A stretch of DNA of 64,000 nucleotides from Pseudomonas helleri (lineage in GTDB: Bacteria > Pseudomonadota > Gammaproteobacteria > Pseudomonadales > Pseudomonadaceae), in the NCBI RefSeq assembly GCF_009600315.1, contig NZ_WIWC01000020.1, positions 1 through 64,000 of the forward strand, read 5' to 3'. The number at the start of each line of letters is the position of its first letter. Positions within the stretch are counted from its first letter, which is position 1. The notes beneath the pieces are model-generated. The model saw only the letters and a list, made by a program, of their open reading frames with translations, was not told the DNA's origin and made no database searches. The position numbers and the translations under genes were made by a program. Below, piece by piece: positions 46,526-55,914 of this stretch.

Positions 46526-47005
46526 CTAGGCCTGTATCGCTTCGACTTCTTTTTGTTTGTGCGCGTTGTGCAGCACTTCAATCAGGCAGTCTTCAAGTTC
46601 GAAACGCTCATCCAGCAAGGCACCGAGCTCTTTGAATTTAGCGGCAAGGATGTCGCAAGCAGGGTCATGGTCTTTTCCACAGCGCTCATGGAAAGCTAAG
46701 GCCGCCTCTGTGCTGACGTCGATTCGCGGGTAAATACTTTGGGCAAACTCCAGCGCCCGCACATCATTAAACGCTTTGGCTTCTTCAGCCAGCTCCGCAT
46801 AAATCTCAAAATGACCTGCGGAAACGTAGTCGACTAAAATCACACAAAAATCTTTTTGAGGCTTTCGCTTGGGGTTTGAGCTCATTTGCTCAAGCTTGAC
46901 AGCCTCATACGCCTCGATAAGTTGTTCGCGCTCTGCAAGCCAGCGATCAATCAGCTTATGGACGCCATTGAAACGTTCCTGAGCATTCTTGCAACTCTCG
47001 AGCAT
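46526..47005 (-). CDS. algQ: Anti-sigma-70 regulator AlgQ (Rsd family)
   Basis: The 159-residue protein matches Rsd/AlgQ: RFNGVHKLIDRWLAEREQLI at the N-terminus, FCVILVDYVSAGHFEIYAELAEEAKAF, and the late acidic region. It binds sigma-70 region 4 and shifts RNA polymerase use, and in P. aeruginosa affects alginate and siderophore genes. The upstream 194-bp gap to the dsbB gene should contain its promoter. The order algP-FKBP-algQ-dsbB is the PAO1 order as I remember it. Confidence 0.94.
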   Translation of the reverse strand: MLESCKNAQERFNGVHKLIDRWLAEREQLIEAYEAVKLEQMSSNPKRKPQKDFCVILVDYVSAGHFEIYAELAEEAKAFNDVRALEFAQSIYPRIDVSTEAALAFHERCGKDHDPACDILAAKFKELGALLDERFELEDCLIEVLHNAHKQKEVEAIQA

Positions 47006-47199
47006 GACGATCTCTCTTCCCTTGTGGGCTTAGGCGGTCTGGCGATAGCCAGCCAGTCTGAGCCCAAATGTGCAAAGCGCACCTGGATTGGGCGGCATAT
47101 TTCCAATAATGCGTGCGGGCCAGATTATGCTCGCACAGCGACGGCTTCAAGGTACGCACGAGAGAAAGTTCATACAAGCGTTTAATCTTGACTGCTACG

Positions 47200-47721
47200 T
47201 CACGCCGCATGCACGGGTGATACCCGATACGAGAGCGCTCGAATAATTTGATAACCACTCAGCACACTTAAACCGGCAAAGGCCAGCAAGCTCAGTTCAG
47301 CCACCCGCAAATCGAAAATGCTCCAGTGAGTCAGCACACACGCTTCGCTGCCCCGGTAGATGGTCGACACTACTTCGGAAAGCGGCAGGTTGTGCAAGAT
47401 TGCGCCAAGATCAGGCTGACAAAACATCAGTTGCTCGGGTGCCTGACTTTGTAGAAGCACCTGCCTCAAAGCACTGCCAGTACCTCCTAGCGCAAGCACT
47501 GTGGACACAATGGAGTAAACCCTCATGCCGCTAAAACGCGGCCTTTGAACGAATGCCATCAGGTTGACGATACAAAAGCCCAGCAAGAAATACCGCTGAA
47601 TCTGACAGAGCAGACACGGTTCAAACCCCAGCCCATATTCCAGAAATAAGGAAGCCCCCATGACGAGGCTGCCAAGAAGGAAAGCAAGGAGAAAAATGAA
47701 ACGTGAGCAGGCCAAAAACAT
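47200..47721 (-). CDS. dsbB: Disulfide bond formation protein DsbB (DsbH-type)
   Basis: The 173-residue membrane protein has four spans. It has the quinone-side pair CLLC (residues about 36-39; EPCLLCQIQRY) and the second pair across the periplasmic loop (FCQPDLG and EACVLTHWS). It reoxidises DsbA and passes electrons to ubiquinone. In P. aeruginosa this position is dsbH (PA5256). A second DsbB copy elsewhere in the genome is usual. Confidence 0.9.
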   Translation of the reverse strand: MFLACSRFIFLLAFLLGSLVMGASLFLEYGLGFEPCLLCQIQRYFLLGFCIVNLMAFVQRPRFSGMRVYSIVSTVLALGGTGSALRQVLLQSQAPEQLMFCQPDLGAILHNLPLSEVVSTIYRGSEACVLTHWSIFDLRVAELSLLAFAGLSVLSGYQIIRALSYRVSPVHAA

Positions 47722-48063
47722 GGCTTTTCCGTAACAAAATTGGTAGCTGGCTACGGTAGATGAAAGCCATTGGCCGTTTCAAGATGGCTCACTGGCGAAC
47801 CGTCTTTAAGGCTGTAGGGAATAACAAACAGATCTTGCAGGAGAGATGCAATTGGCCTGTAGGAAATAACTTCAAGGCTCATTTCATGCCTGTTTTACAC
47901 CTGTTGCGGTATCACTTCCTGCACTCACTCTTCGCTTAAAGCGAAGAATTTGTAGGAGGCATCAAGCGATATGAACGAGGGAGCGGCTGTAAAAAAAGCC
48001 TCCGCTCACCGCGCTCGTTCATCGTTTAACGAACCTTTACCAGGCTTAAGGACAGGACGCGCT
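47722..48063. other. 342-bp intergenic region dsbB-hemY with palindromes
   Basis: No credible gene was seen. It holds the perfect palindrome TTCGCTTAAAGCGAA (47931-47945) and a larger imperfect inverted repeat with arms 47967-47986 and 48002-48024. An AGGAGG at 47955 is followed by a short frame that does not look like a protein. It must contain the dsbB promoter and the end of the hem operon. Confidence 0.5.
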
Positions 48064-49290
48064 TCAGGCAGGCAACGGCAGCGCCAGCAGGCGCTCATCC
48101 AGCATATTCAAGCCCTCCTGAAACAACTGATTGCTGCGTCCCGTATCGCCCAGCTGAGCCAGCAAGCGCGCCAGTTCGGCGCAGGTCTCAGGATTACGTT
48201 CAATCTTGAGACTACTTTCAAAGTAGTCACGCGCTTTACCCCACAAACTGTTTTGCAGACACAGACGACCCAACGTCAGTAGCAAACTGGCATCACCGGG
48301 GTGCGCCTTCAGCCACCCTTCGGCGGTCTGCAACTGTTTCACCGGGTCACTGCCACGAAGCAAGCCATAAAGTCGAACAAGGTGGCTGTCATAGTTGCGT
48401 TTGAGTGCGCCACGCAAGACTTCCTCAGCCTCGGCTTGAGCACCCAGTTGGCGCAATTGTTCGGCATAAGCCAGCACCAGTGCAGGCTCCTGGCGCTGGG
48501 CCGAAGTCAGTTGTTGCCACGCCCGCTGCAAGGATTGAAGCCCCGCCTCGCCTTCTGTTTCACGCTGCGCAGCCAGGCTCAGGTTTTGCCCCCAAGCGCG
48601 ACGTTCCAGCTCCGCCAGCTCATTTGCGGGCAGCACTTTATCTTTGCGCAATTCGGGCAACAAGCGGATCAAAGCAGCCCAATCACCGCGCTGCTGGTGC
48701 AAACGCTGCAACTGACGGAGCACTTGCACGTTGTGTGGATGACGCTCGTGCATGGCCTGCAACGTAACCAGCGCTCCTTCGGTATCGGCACGGTCGACTT
48801 GCAGCTGGGCATGGCTCAAAGCAATCGCCAGCTCGGCTTGAGGCTGGCGCTCAAGTGCACGCTCCAGCAAACGGTCACTGTCTTCGTACCGGCCTAGCTC
48901 ATTGGCGGCTCTGGCGGCGCCTAGGTAATAAAGCAATGGCTGGCGCTCGGCTTCGGCGGCTCGTGCGAGGTTTTTTTGCGCACTGGCCCAACGACCCTCC
49001 GCGAGGTCCATTTGGCCTTGTTCGATGGCGATTTGCACACGACGGCTGCGGTTACGTCGTGACCAGGGATTGACCAGGCCGGTCGACGTGGTCAGCAGCT
49101 CTACCAGCAGCTTGATGCCCCAGACCAGCAGCCACAGCACCAGCACTAATGCCAACGTTGCCCACAGACTGGATTCGTAACGGAAGCTTTTGTAGGCAAT
49201 CAGCACATAACCCGAGTCTTCGGCGATTGCCAGGCCGATGCACGCCGCCGCTGCGATCAACAAAAACACAATCACATAGAAACGTCTCAT
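48064..49290 (-). CDS. hemY: Haem biosynthesis-associated protein HemY (TPR)
   Basis: The 408-residue protein has two N-terminal membrane spans (about 5-25 and 40-62). A HemY N domain follows (QIAIEQGQMDLAEGRWASAQKNLARAAE), then a series of TPR repeats to the C-terminus. The name comes from its operon; it is not a protoporphyrinogen oxidase. It is the fourth gene after hemC, hemD and hemX, and overlaps hemX by 4 bases. Its exact role is unsettled. Confidence 0.92.
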   Translation of the reverse strand: MRRFYVIVFLLIAAAACIGLAIAEDSGYVLIAYKSFRYESSLWATLALVLVLWLLVWGIKLLVELLTTSTGLVNPWSRRNRSRRVQIAIEQGQMDLAEGRWASAQKNLARAAEAERQPLLYYLGAARAANELGRYEDSDRLLERALERQPQAELAIALSHAQLQVDRADTEGALVTLQAMHERHPHNVQVLRQLQRLHQQRGDWAALIRLLPELRKDKVLPANELAELERRAWGQNLSLAAQRETEGEAGLQSLQRAWQQLTSAQRQEPALVLAYAEQLRQLGAQAEAEEVLRGALKRNYDSHLVRLYGLLRGSDPVKQLQTAEGWLKAHPGDASLLLTLGRLCLQNSLWGKARDYFESSLKIERNPETCAELARLLAQLGDTGRSNQLFQEGLNMLDERLLALPLPA

Positions 49291-50414
49291 GGGCTGGTCT
49301 CCTGCGCGGGATTGCCAGCCGCCTTGCCCGGCTCGTCAGCAGAGACGTGGCGACGTTCCAGATAGGCCTGCACTGCGCTCAGGGTGCCCGCGAGGTCGGG
49401 GGTTTGCACCGTGACCGGCTGTTTGCTCAGGGCGACCACCTGGTCGAGCAGCTTTTTACTTTGCGCGTTATCCGCATTGAAATTATTTTTCAGCACGTCT
49501 TCGGCTTGCGCCAGAGCCCGGGTATAAACCGGCTCTTGGCCATTTAGGGCTGCCCACTGCGCCTGCTCCAGCGCCAGGCTCAGGGCAAGACGCACTTGAG
49601 TCAGACTTTGGCCGGCCAACAGTGGCCGTACATTTTTATCCGCGTTGAAGTCGATACGGATGTAATGCGAAATTTCATCCCACCACTGAGCCCAACGACT
49701 CGCACCATCACCGTCGGCCGTCAGGCCTAACAGAGAGTCGCCCGCGTCCTTGTAGGCCGGTGCCAGCGCATTGAGCTGTGCCACCTGGTCACGCAAGGCA
49801 GCCAATTGCAGGAACAAGCCAGTGCGATCGGGTTGTTCGACGCTGCGCAAGGCTGCAAGAGATTTGGCCAACTGCTCACGGGCAGCGAATGAGCCGGGGT
49901 CATTCTGCTCGCGCAAAATATCATCGGCACCCTGCACCAGCGCTTGCGCACTGCTGATGTCTTGCAGGGCTGACAAGCGCAGGCTGGCAAGGCGCAGCAA
50001 GTGCTCGGCTTCGGCCAGACGCCAATCCTTGCGGCTTGCACCTAATACGGTTTCAAGTCGCTGGTTCAAGCGCTGTTGATCACCTTGCAGTTGCACAACC
50101 AATTGACGCTGATTATCCAGCTCATTGGCAGACGGCAATTGATTGAGGCGCGTCAGCAGTTGTTGCTCACCCTGCTTGATCGAGAGCGTCTGCGCCGCCA
50201 GCGCCGGCACTTCGCTTAACTGCTGCTCGGTGGTGACTTGCAGATGACGCACCTGCCACACCCCCCAACCGCCGACTGCAACGCCTGCAGCACCGAGCAA
50301 CAGCGCCACGACGGCCAGACCATTACCCCGTCGCTCGGAACGCGTATCGGGCTTTTGAGCCGGCGCCTGAGGCGCGGGCTGCACGGATTCTTTTGGCAAG
50401 ACTGTTTCGCTCAC
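49287..50414 (-). CDS. hemX: HemX-type membrane protein
   Basis: The 375-residue protein has a Pro/Ala-rich N-terminal tail and one membrane span (NGLAVVALLLGAAGVAVGGWGVWQV). A long helical periplasmic domain rich in Gln, Leu and Asp follows (QQLLTRLNQLPSANELDNQRQL and onward). It is annotated as uroporphyrinogen-III C-methyltransferase by similarity to E. coli HemX, but no SAM site is visible and the activity is doubtful. I chose GTG 50414 with AAGGAT upstream. It follows hemD by 16 bases. Confidence 0.88.
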   Translation of the reverse strand: MSETVLPKESVQPAPQAPAQKPDTRSERRGNGLAVVALLLGAAGVAVGGWGVWQVRHLQVTTEQQLSEVPALAAQTLSIKQGEQQLLTRLNQLPSANELDNQRQLVVQLQGDQQRLNQRLETVLGASRKDWRLAEAEHLLRLASLRLSALQDISSAQALVQGADDILREQNDPGSFAAREQLAKSLAALRSVEQPDRTGLFLQLAALRDQVAQLNALAPAYKDAGDSLLGLTADGDGASRWAQWWDEISHYIRIDFNADKNVRPLLAGQSLTQVRLALSLALEQAQWAALNGQEPVYTRALAQAEDVLKNNFNADNAQSKKLLDQVVALSKQPVTVQTPDLAGTLSAVQAYLERRHVSADEPGKAAGNPAQETSP

Positions 50415-50430
50415 GTATCCATCCTTTGCA

Positions 50431-51198
50431 TTAGAAAGCAGGTACGGGATGTTCCCGTAACGCCGCCAGCAAAGCCGTGGCACTGGCACCACGACAATCC
50501 ACAACGTTTAGCGCCCCGGCATTTCGCGCCATTTGCGCAACCCGAGGGCTTGGAACAAACAACGGTAAAGTTGCCAATTGCGGCCAGGCATCGCCGGCCA
50601 ATTGGCATAAATGTTCGAAACCCTGCCCACTGCTGACCACCAGGCCGTTCAGGCGTTCCACTTTCACGCGCTCAACCAGCGCTGCTGGCGGATAAGAAGG
50701 CAGTTCGCGACGGTACAGCTCAAGGTAGTCGACTTGTGCGCCAAGGTCTCGCAAACGCTCGGCAAGCATCTCTCGCCCGCCCTCCCCGCGCAAAATCAGA
50801 ACCCTGGGATTGTCGCAGGCAACAGCCTGACCAAACACTGGTAACGCCAGCAAGGCTTCGCTGTCATCCGCGCTTTGAGGGTAGCTAACATCGAGACCAT
50901 AGTCGGTGAGAATCTGCGCGGTCGCGACGCCGACACTGAACCACTTCTGAGTGGGGGGCTGTGACCAGTATTGGCTGACCAGAGCAAGGCCCAGCCGCGC
51001 TGCGGGCTTGCTGACGACAATGACCGCGCAATAGCGATCGAGGTGAGCGATCAGTGCCCGTTGCGCGCCAGTCAATGCCAGCGGCTGGATGGACAGCAGC
51101 GGCAAGCTACTGCTGTAAACCCCGACACTGGACAGCTCACACGCCAGCGCTGCCGACTCCTCTGCGGGCCGGGTCAGCAACAAGCGCCAACCTGTCAC
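50431..51198 (-). CDS. hemD: Uroporphyrinogen-III synthase
   Basis: The 255-residue protein has the two-domain HemD fold: [22 protein letters not shown] at the start, [13 protein letters not shown], then [35 protein letters not shown]. It closes the tetrapyrrole ring while inverting ring D. Sequence identity in this family is low, so the call leans on context: it overlaps hemC by 4 bases and precedes hemX. Confidence 0.92.
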   Translation of the reverse strand: MTGWRLLLTRPAEESAALACELSSVGVYSSSLPLLSIQPLALTGAQRALIAHLDRYCAVIVVSKPAARLGLALVSQYWSQPPTQKWFSVGVATAQILTDYGLDVSYPQSADDSEALLALPVFGQAVACDNPRVLILRGEGGREMLAERLRDLGAQVDYLELYRRELPSYPPAALVERVKVERLNGLVVSSGQGFEHLCQLAGDAWPQLATLPLFVPSPRVAQMARNAGALNVVDCRGASATALLAALREHPVPAF

Positions 51199-52136
51199 TC
51201 GTGGCCTGCCTCACCGTAAACAGCTTTGAGGATGGCGCCAGCACCTTGATCCAGCAATGCTTCAGCCACCTTGACCCCAAGTTCTGTAGCCGCAGATTGA
51301 GGCCCGCGTGCTTGAGCCGTCAGGAGCAGGCTGCCATTGGGGTCGCCTACGAGACCACGCAACCAGATTTGGTCGCCTTCGAGAACGGCATAACAGGCGA
51401 TAGGCACCTGGCAGCCGCCATTCAAATGCTTGTTCAATGCACGCTCGGCCGTCACACGCACCGCAGTGTCGGCATGATGCAAGGGTGCCAGCAAGGCATG
51501 AATTTCACTGTCGGCAGTGCGGCACTCGATACCCACCGCGCCTTGGCCGCCGGCCGGCAAGCTGTCATCGATGCTGATTGCAGAGGTGATGCGGTCTTCA
51601 AAGCCGAGGCGAATCAAACCCGCTGCTGCAAGAATAATGGCGTCGTATTCACCCGCGTCCAGCTTGGCCAGACGCGTATTAACGTTGCCACGCAAAAACC
51701 GGATATTCAGGTCTGGCCGACGGGTCAATAACTGCGCCTGACGACGCAGACTCGACGTGCCGACAACGCTGCCTTCTGGCAAGTCATCAAGGCTGGCGTG
51801 GGTATTGGAAACAAAAGCATCGCGCGGGTCTTCACGCTCGCAAATACAGAACAGGCCCAGACCTTCGGGGAAGTCCATCGGCACGTCTTTCATGGAGTGC
51901 ACAGCAATGTCTGCTTCGTTTTCGAGCAGCGCGGTTTCAAGCTCTTTAACGAACAGACCCTTGCCGCCGATTTTCGACAACGGCGAGTCCAGTAACTTGT
52001 CGCCACGACTGACCATAGGAACCAGCGTCACCAGAAGACCAGGGTGAGCGTGCTCCAAACGGGCTTTGACGTACTCGGCCTGCCACAGAGCCAGGGCGCT
52101 TTTACGGGTAGCGATGCGGATTTCGCGAGAGGACAT
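51195..52136 (-). CDS. hemC: Porphobilinogen deaminase (hydroxymethylbilane synthase)
   Basis: The 313-residue protein matches Hem[52 protein letters not shown] with the active-site acidic residue, [28 protein letters not shown], and the cofactor cysteine in [13 protein letters not shown]. It polymerises four porphobilinogen units. It is the first gene of hemC-hemD-hemX-hemY, 104 bases downstream of algR. Confidence 0.96.
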   Translation of the reverse strand: MSSREIRIATRKSALALWQAEYVKARLEHAHPGLLVTLVPMVSRGDKLLDSPLSKIGGKGLFVKELETALLENEADIAVHSMKDVPMDFPEGLGLFCICEREDPRDAFVSNTHASLDDLPEGSVVGTSSLRRQAQLLTRRPDLNIRFLRGNVNTRLAKLDAGEYDAIILAAAGLIRLGFEDRITSAISIDDSLPAGGQGAVGIECRTADSEIHALLAPLHHADTAVRVTAERALNKHLNGGCQVPIACYAVLEGDQIWLRGLVGDPNGSLLLTAQARGPQSAATELGVKVAEALLDQGAGAILKAVYGEAGHE

Positions 52137-52240
52137 GGATCAATCCGTACTGAATAGATACGGCTGATAATAACAGCTCAGCCAAAACAGCTCTGACTTG
52201 TATCAGAAAGTACGTGGCCTCCCTGGCCCGTCTGCTGGCT

Positions 52241-52987
52241 CTAAAGCTGCTGCATCATTTTGCGAACCCCGGCTACATGACGTCTGCTGACAATCAGCGC
52301 ATCACCATTGAGCCCACGCAGGTAGAGCTGGAAATGCCCTAACGGCGTACGTTGCAGGCGCTCGATACGGTTGCGCGCTACCAGCGCATTGCGGTGAATA
52401 CGCACAAAACGGTCGCCGAATTCGTCTTCAAGGGACTTGAGGGGTTCATCGAGCAAGACTTCGCCGCCTTCGTGACGCAGCGTCACGTATTTATGGTCTG
52501 CGATAAAGTAGATCACTTGTTCGATGGGAATCAGCTCGATCCCTTTTCGGGTGCGGGCACTGATGTGGCTACGCGGACCGCTGCCCGATTGAGCAGCAGG
52601 GCGGGTCAGCGCAGCCAGCTGGCTTCGATTGGGCCGATGCGCCTCTTTCAATGCAGCGCTCAATGCCTCGGCACTGATCGGCTTGAGCACATAACTGAGC
52701 CCACTCTCCTGCAAGGCTTGCAGGGAGAACTCGTCCGGTGCGACGCAAAAGACAACCGAAGGCGGTAGCTCGCGCTCACATAATTTGGCTGCAACCTGCA
52801 AACCGTCCAGCCCCGGCAGGCCAATGTCGAGTAGCACGACATCCGGCTTGAGGCTTTCGATCAGGCTCAACGCCTCTTCGCCATTTGAGGCGGTGGGTTC
52901 CAGCAATGTATAGCCACCAAGCGTGCCAACTAAACGGCTCAAATGCTCGCGGGCCAGGGTTTCGTCATCAACGATCAGGACATTCAT
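52241..52987 (-). CDS. algR: Alginate and type IV pilus response regulator AlgR
   Basis: The 248-residue protein has a receiver domain (Asp8/Asp9, phosphoacceptor Asp54 in VVLLDIGLPGLDG, Lys in YVLKPISAEAL). A C-terminal LytTR DNA-binding domain follows (about 140-245; RKGIELIPIEQVIYFIADHKYVTLRH, RIHRNALVARNRIERL). It regulates alginate, twitching and virulence genes in P. aeruginosa. Asp54 is kept even though its kinase gene algZ is missing next door. ATG 52987 overlaps the TGA of the algZ remnant. Longer starts are not supported. Confidence 0.95.
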   Translation of the reverse strand: MNVLIVDDETLAREHLSRLVGTLGGYTLLEPTASNGEEALSLIESLKPDVVLLDIGLPGLDGLQVAAKLCERELPPSVVFCVAPDEFSLQALQESGLSYVLKPISAEALSAALKEAHRPNRSQLAALTRPAAQSGSGPRSHISARTRKGIELIPIEQVIYFIADHKYVTLRHEGGEVLLDEPLKSLEDEFGDRFVRIHRNALVARNRIERLQRTPLGHFQLYLRGLNGDALIVSRRHVAGVRKMMQQL

Positions 52988-53095
52988 ATAGCGCTGTATT
53001 CCTGCGTGAGTCTCGCACAAGGATAGCGTAGACAGGTGAAGTGACGACCGTCACGGCGATCAACGCTAAGACTAGCGCCAAGGCCAAAAAGTGCC
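52984..53095 (-). pseudogene. Remnant of the C-terminus of sensor kinase AlgZ (FimS)
   Basis: Reading towards algR, a frame of about 35 codons gives ALFGLGASLSVDRRDGRH, then FTCLRYPCARLTQEYSAI and TGA. It resembles the end of the ATPase domain of LytS-type kinases (an R-L-x-x-L-[FY]-G block before the last strands). Its TGA overlaps the algR ATG as ATGA, which is what a coupled algZ-algR pair would leave. Upstream of this frame kinase similarity is lost within about 10 codons. The rest of the gene (about 1 kb expected) is not present. Confidence 0.65.
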
Positions 53096-53314
53096 GCAAC
53101 ATCGCAGCGAAATTCACCTGTGTCTGTTGCTCGATTTATTACGGAATCAGTTTAGTCATCTATAAAGACTTGCAAAGACTGATCCATACGACCAACTGTA
53201 GACGGTTGCCAAGACGAATGGGCATAAACAGTCAATTTCGTTCCTGTATTTTTTATATCCCATTTCATACAAAAGGTTACCGACGTACGTCAACGTCAGC
53301 GCTGGCAACCCTGT

Positions 53315-53320
53315 TATGAT
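53315..53320 (+). promoter_or_regulatory. Candidate -10 element of argH
   Basis: TATGAT lies 50 bases before the argH ATG. No consensus -35 stands at the right spacing, so this is only a candidate. The gap from the algZ remnant to argH (about 275 bases) shows nothing else I can name. Confidence 0.35.
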
Positions 53321-53369
53321 CTGCAGCAACTTTTTGTGTAACTTTCCTCAGCCGATTACGAGCGAATTC

Positions 53370-54764
53370 ATGAGCACCGACAAGACCAATCAGTCCTGGG
53401 GCGGCCGCTTCAGTGAACCCGTCGACGCCTTCGTTGCGCGCTTCACTGCCTCCGTCACTTTTGACCAGCGCCTTTACCGTCACGACATCATGGGCTCTGT
53501 GGCTCACGCTACGATGTTGGCCAAAGTCGGCGTACTCACCGATGACGAGCGCGACAGCATCATCGAAGGCCTGAAAACCATCCAGAGCGAAATCGAAGCC
53601 GGCACGTTTGACTGGCGCATCGATCTGGAAGACGTGCACATGAACATCGAAGCGCGCCTGACCGACCGCATTGGTGTGACCGGCAAAAAACTGCACACCG
53701 GGCGTAGCCGTAACGATCAGGTCGCTACCGATATTCGCCTGTGGCTGCGTGACGAAATCGACGTGATCCTGGCTGAAATTACCCGTTTGCAGAAAGGCCT
53801 GCTGGAGCAGGCAGAACGCGAAGCCGAGACCATCATGTCCGGCTTTACGCACCTGCAAACCGCGCAGCCAGTGACATTTGGTCATCACATGCTGGCGTGG
53901 TTCGAAATGCTCAGCCGCGACTATGAACGCTTGGTCGACTGCCGCAAGCGCACCAATCGCATGCCTCTGGGCAGCGCCGCACTCGCTGGCACCACTTACC
54001 CGATCGACCGCGAATTCACTGCTCAATTGCTGGGTTTTGACGCCGTGGGCGGTAACTCGCTGGACAACGTGTCGGACCGCGACTTCGCCATCGAATTCTG
54101 CGCCGCGGCCAGCATTGCGATGATGCACTTGTCGCGTTTCTCTGAAGAGTTGGTGTTGTGGACCAGCGCGCAGTTCCAGTTCATCGACTTGCCCGACCGC
54201 TTCTGCACCGGCAGCTCGATCATGCCGCAAAAGAAAAACCCGGACGTCCCTGAACTGGTGCGCGGTAAAAGCGGCCGTGTATTTGGCGCGCTGATGGGCC
54301 TGTTGACCCTGATGAAAGGCCAGCCACTGGCCTACAACAAGGACAACCAGGAAGACAAAGAGCCGTTGTTCGATGCGGCTGACACCTTGCGCGATTCGCT
54401 GCGCGCCTTTGCCGACATGATCCCGGCGATCAAGCCTAAGCACGCCATCATGCGCGAAGCTGCGCTGCGCGGGTTCTCAACAGCCACCGACCTTGCAGAT
54501 TATCTGGTGCGTCGAGGCTTGCCGTTCCGTGACTGCCACGAGATCGTTGGCCACGCGGTAAAATACGGCGTTGAAACGGGTAAAGACCTGGCTGAAATGA
54601 GCCTGGAAGAACTGCGCCAGTTCAGCGATCAGATCGAAGACGACGTGTTTGCCGTGCTGACCCTCGAAGGCTCGGTCAACGCCCGTAATCACATTGGCGG
54701 CACCGCGCCTGCGCAAGTGAAAGCGGCTGTTGCCCGTGGCAAGGCGTTGCTGGCCAACCGCTGA
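53370..54764 (+). CDS. argH: Argininosuccinate lyase
   Basis: The 464-residue protein matches the fumarase/aspartase superfamily: [53 protein letters not shown] and the signature [24 protein letters not shown], which carries the catalytic loop serine. It splits argininosuccinate to arginine and fumarate. I chose ATG 53370 ([12 protein letters not shown]). A frame from 53316 adds unrelated residues. A strong terminator follows. Confidence 0.97.
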   Translation: MSTDKTNQSWGGRFSEPVDAFVARFTASVTFDQRLYRHDIMGSVAHATMLAKVGVLTDDERDSIIEGLKTIQSEIEAGTFDWRIDLEDVHMNIEARLTDRIGVTGKKLHTGRSRNDQVATDIRLWLRDEIDVILAEITRLQKGLLEQAEREAETIMSGFTHLQTAQPVTFGHHMLAWFEMLSRDYERLVDCRKRTNRMPLGSAALAGTTYPIDREFTAQLLGFDAVGGNSLDNVSDRDFAIEFCAAASIAMMHLSRFSEELVLWTSAQFQFIDLPDRFCTGSSIMPQKKNPDVPELVRGKSGRVFGALMGLLTLMKGQPLAYNKDNQEDKEPLFDAADTLRDSLRAFADMIPAIKPKHAIMREAALRGFSTATDLADYLVRRGLPFRDCHEIVGHAVKYGVETGKDLAEMSLEELRQFSDQIEDDVFAVLTLEGSVNARNHIGGTAPAQVKAAVARGKALLANR

Positions 54765-54783
54765 GCACGACTGCAAGGCAGCT

Positions 54784-54818
54784 AAAAAAAACGGGCACTT
54801 TAAGTGCCCGTTTTTTTA
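54784..54818. terminator. Bidirectional terminator argH / GST
   Basis: The stem ACGGGCACTT-TAAGTGCCCGT is flanked by seven A on the left and seven T on the right. It lies between the convergent argH and glutathione transferase genes. Confidence 0.94.
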
Positions 54819-54838
54819 TCCCGCGCTTAAGCCAGGCT

Positions 54839-55498
54839 TTATTTCTTGCTACTGATCCAGGCCAGAAACTGCGGCATGACCGCTTCTTTATCCGCCGCAA
54901 TTTTCTGCACGTGCGGGTTTTGCTCAAGTCGGTCGAGCAGCGCCTTGGCGCCCGGCATATCGGCCAATATGTCCAGGCCAAACACTTTATGCCCTACCGC
55001 ACACGCCAGACTGACGCTGTACAGGAAGTAAATATCCGCCAGGCTCAGCGCCTCACCCGCAACGAAGGGGGCGAATTTACCGTGTCGCCCCAGCGAAGCA
55101 ATACCTTCAAGCAACTCGGTACGGGCTTTGGTTTTGATGGCCTCAGGTACGGTCATGCCGAAGAATGCCTCCGAGTACAACGCACGGGCCGGCAACTCGA
55201 TATACAGCTCAATTTCCCTGGCGAGCGCCAGCACTTGCGCGCGCTCGAAAGGTTCCGTCGGCAACAGCTTTGGACCTGACTGTGTCTGTTCGATGTACTC
55301 AAGGATCACGCTGGTTTCGTTGATAAAACCTTGCTCGACACCCAACACCGGGACTTTGCCACGGGGGCTGATGGTCAACGTTTGAGGTGCTGCGCCTGGA
55401 AAGAAGGGGACTTCTTCAAAAGCAACGCCCTTTTCCAGCAGCGCCAGTTTGACCATGTTGTAGTAATTGCTGACTGCGAATCCATAAAGCTTAAGCAT
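54839..55498 (-). CDS. Glutathione S-transferase family protein
   Basis: The 219-residue protein has a thioredoxin-like N-terminal domain (MLKLYGFAVSNYYNMVKLALLEKGVAFEEVPFFPG, then RGKVPVLGVEQGFINETSVILEYI with the cis-Pro and the Glu-Ser/Thr glutathione site). An all-helical C-terminal domain follows, with the FVAGEALSLADIYF motif. The substrate is unknown. It is close to the presumed synteny break between the argH block and the desA block. Confidence 0.9.
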   Translation of the reverse strand: MLKLYGFAVSNYYNMVKLALLEKGVAFEEVPFFPGAAPQTLTISPRGKVPVLGVEQGFINETSVILEYIEQTQSGPKLLPTEPFERAQVLALAREIELYIELPARALYSEAFFGMTVPEAIKTKARTELLEGIASLGRHGKFAPFVAGEALSLADIYFLYSVSLACAVGHKVFGLDILADMPGAKALLDRLEQNPHVQKIAADKEAVMPQFLAWISSKK

Positions 55499-55623
55499 TG
55501 CAAAGCCTCCAGGCCGTATTGGGGTTGGCAGCAGCTGTTATAGAGGTTCGCCGCTAAGCTGGCTAGCAGCATCACTGAGCTGAATGCCGTTAGACTGCCA
55601 GCCTTTACTTAAGGAGCCTGCCC

Positions 55624-55908
55624 ATGAGCGAGCCAACTGATATCGACACCGACGAAGAAGAATTCGCCGAAGACACCCTGATTCAGGCGATTGAAAACCA
55701 GATTGAAAGCGACAACCCCCCAGCCGCCAAAGCAACATTCAATAAGCTGACTCTGGTTGGCTACGAGCGCGACGATATTCTGAACATGATGGCGCACGTG
55801 CTGGCTGTGGAAATTGACGCGCTCCTCGAAGAAGACCGCGCCTTTGATTCGCAATGGTACGAAGCAGCCCTGCGCGCGCTGCCGACCTTGCCGCCCGAGA
55901 AGAACTGA
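55624..55908 (+). CDS. Small acidic protein of unknown function
   Basis: The 94-residue protein starts with an acidic tail (DIDTDEEEFAEDTLIQAIENQIESD). A compact helical part follows (PPAAKATFNKLTLVGYERDDILNMMAHVLAVEIDALL) and resembles a helical adaptor or DUF-type domain. An AAGGAG ribosome site lies 8 to 13 bases before the ATG, so it is a real gene. I do not recognise the family. It is convergent with the GGDEF/EAL gene, 6 bases apart. Confidence 0.72.
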   Translation: MSEPTDIDTDEEEFAEDTLIQAIENQIESDNPPAAKATFNKLTLVGYERDDILNMMAHVLAVEIDALLEEDRAFDSQWYEAALRALPTLPPEKN

Positions 55909-55914
55909 GTCGGC

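Noticed and set aside
53277..54443. Long minus-strand frame opposite argH
   Set aside because: It lies entirely opposite the conserved argH frame and has no family features; shadow frames of this kind are common in GC-rich DNA.
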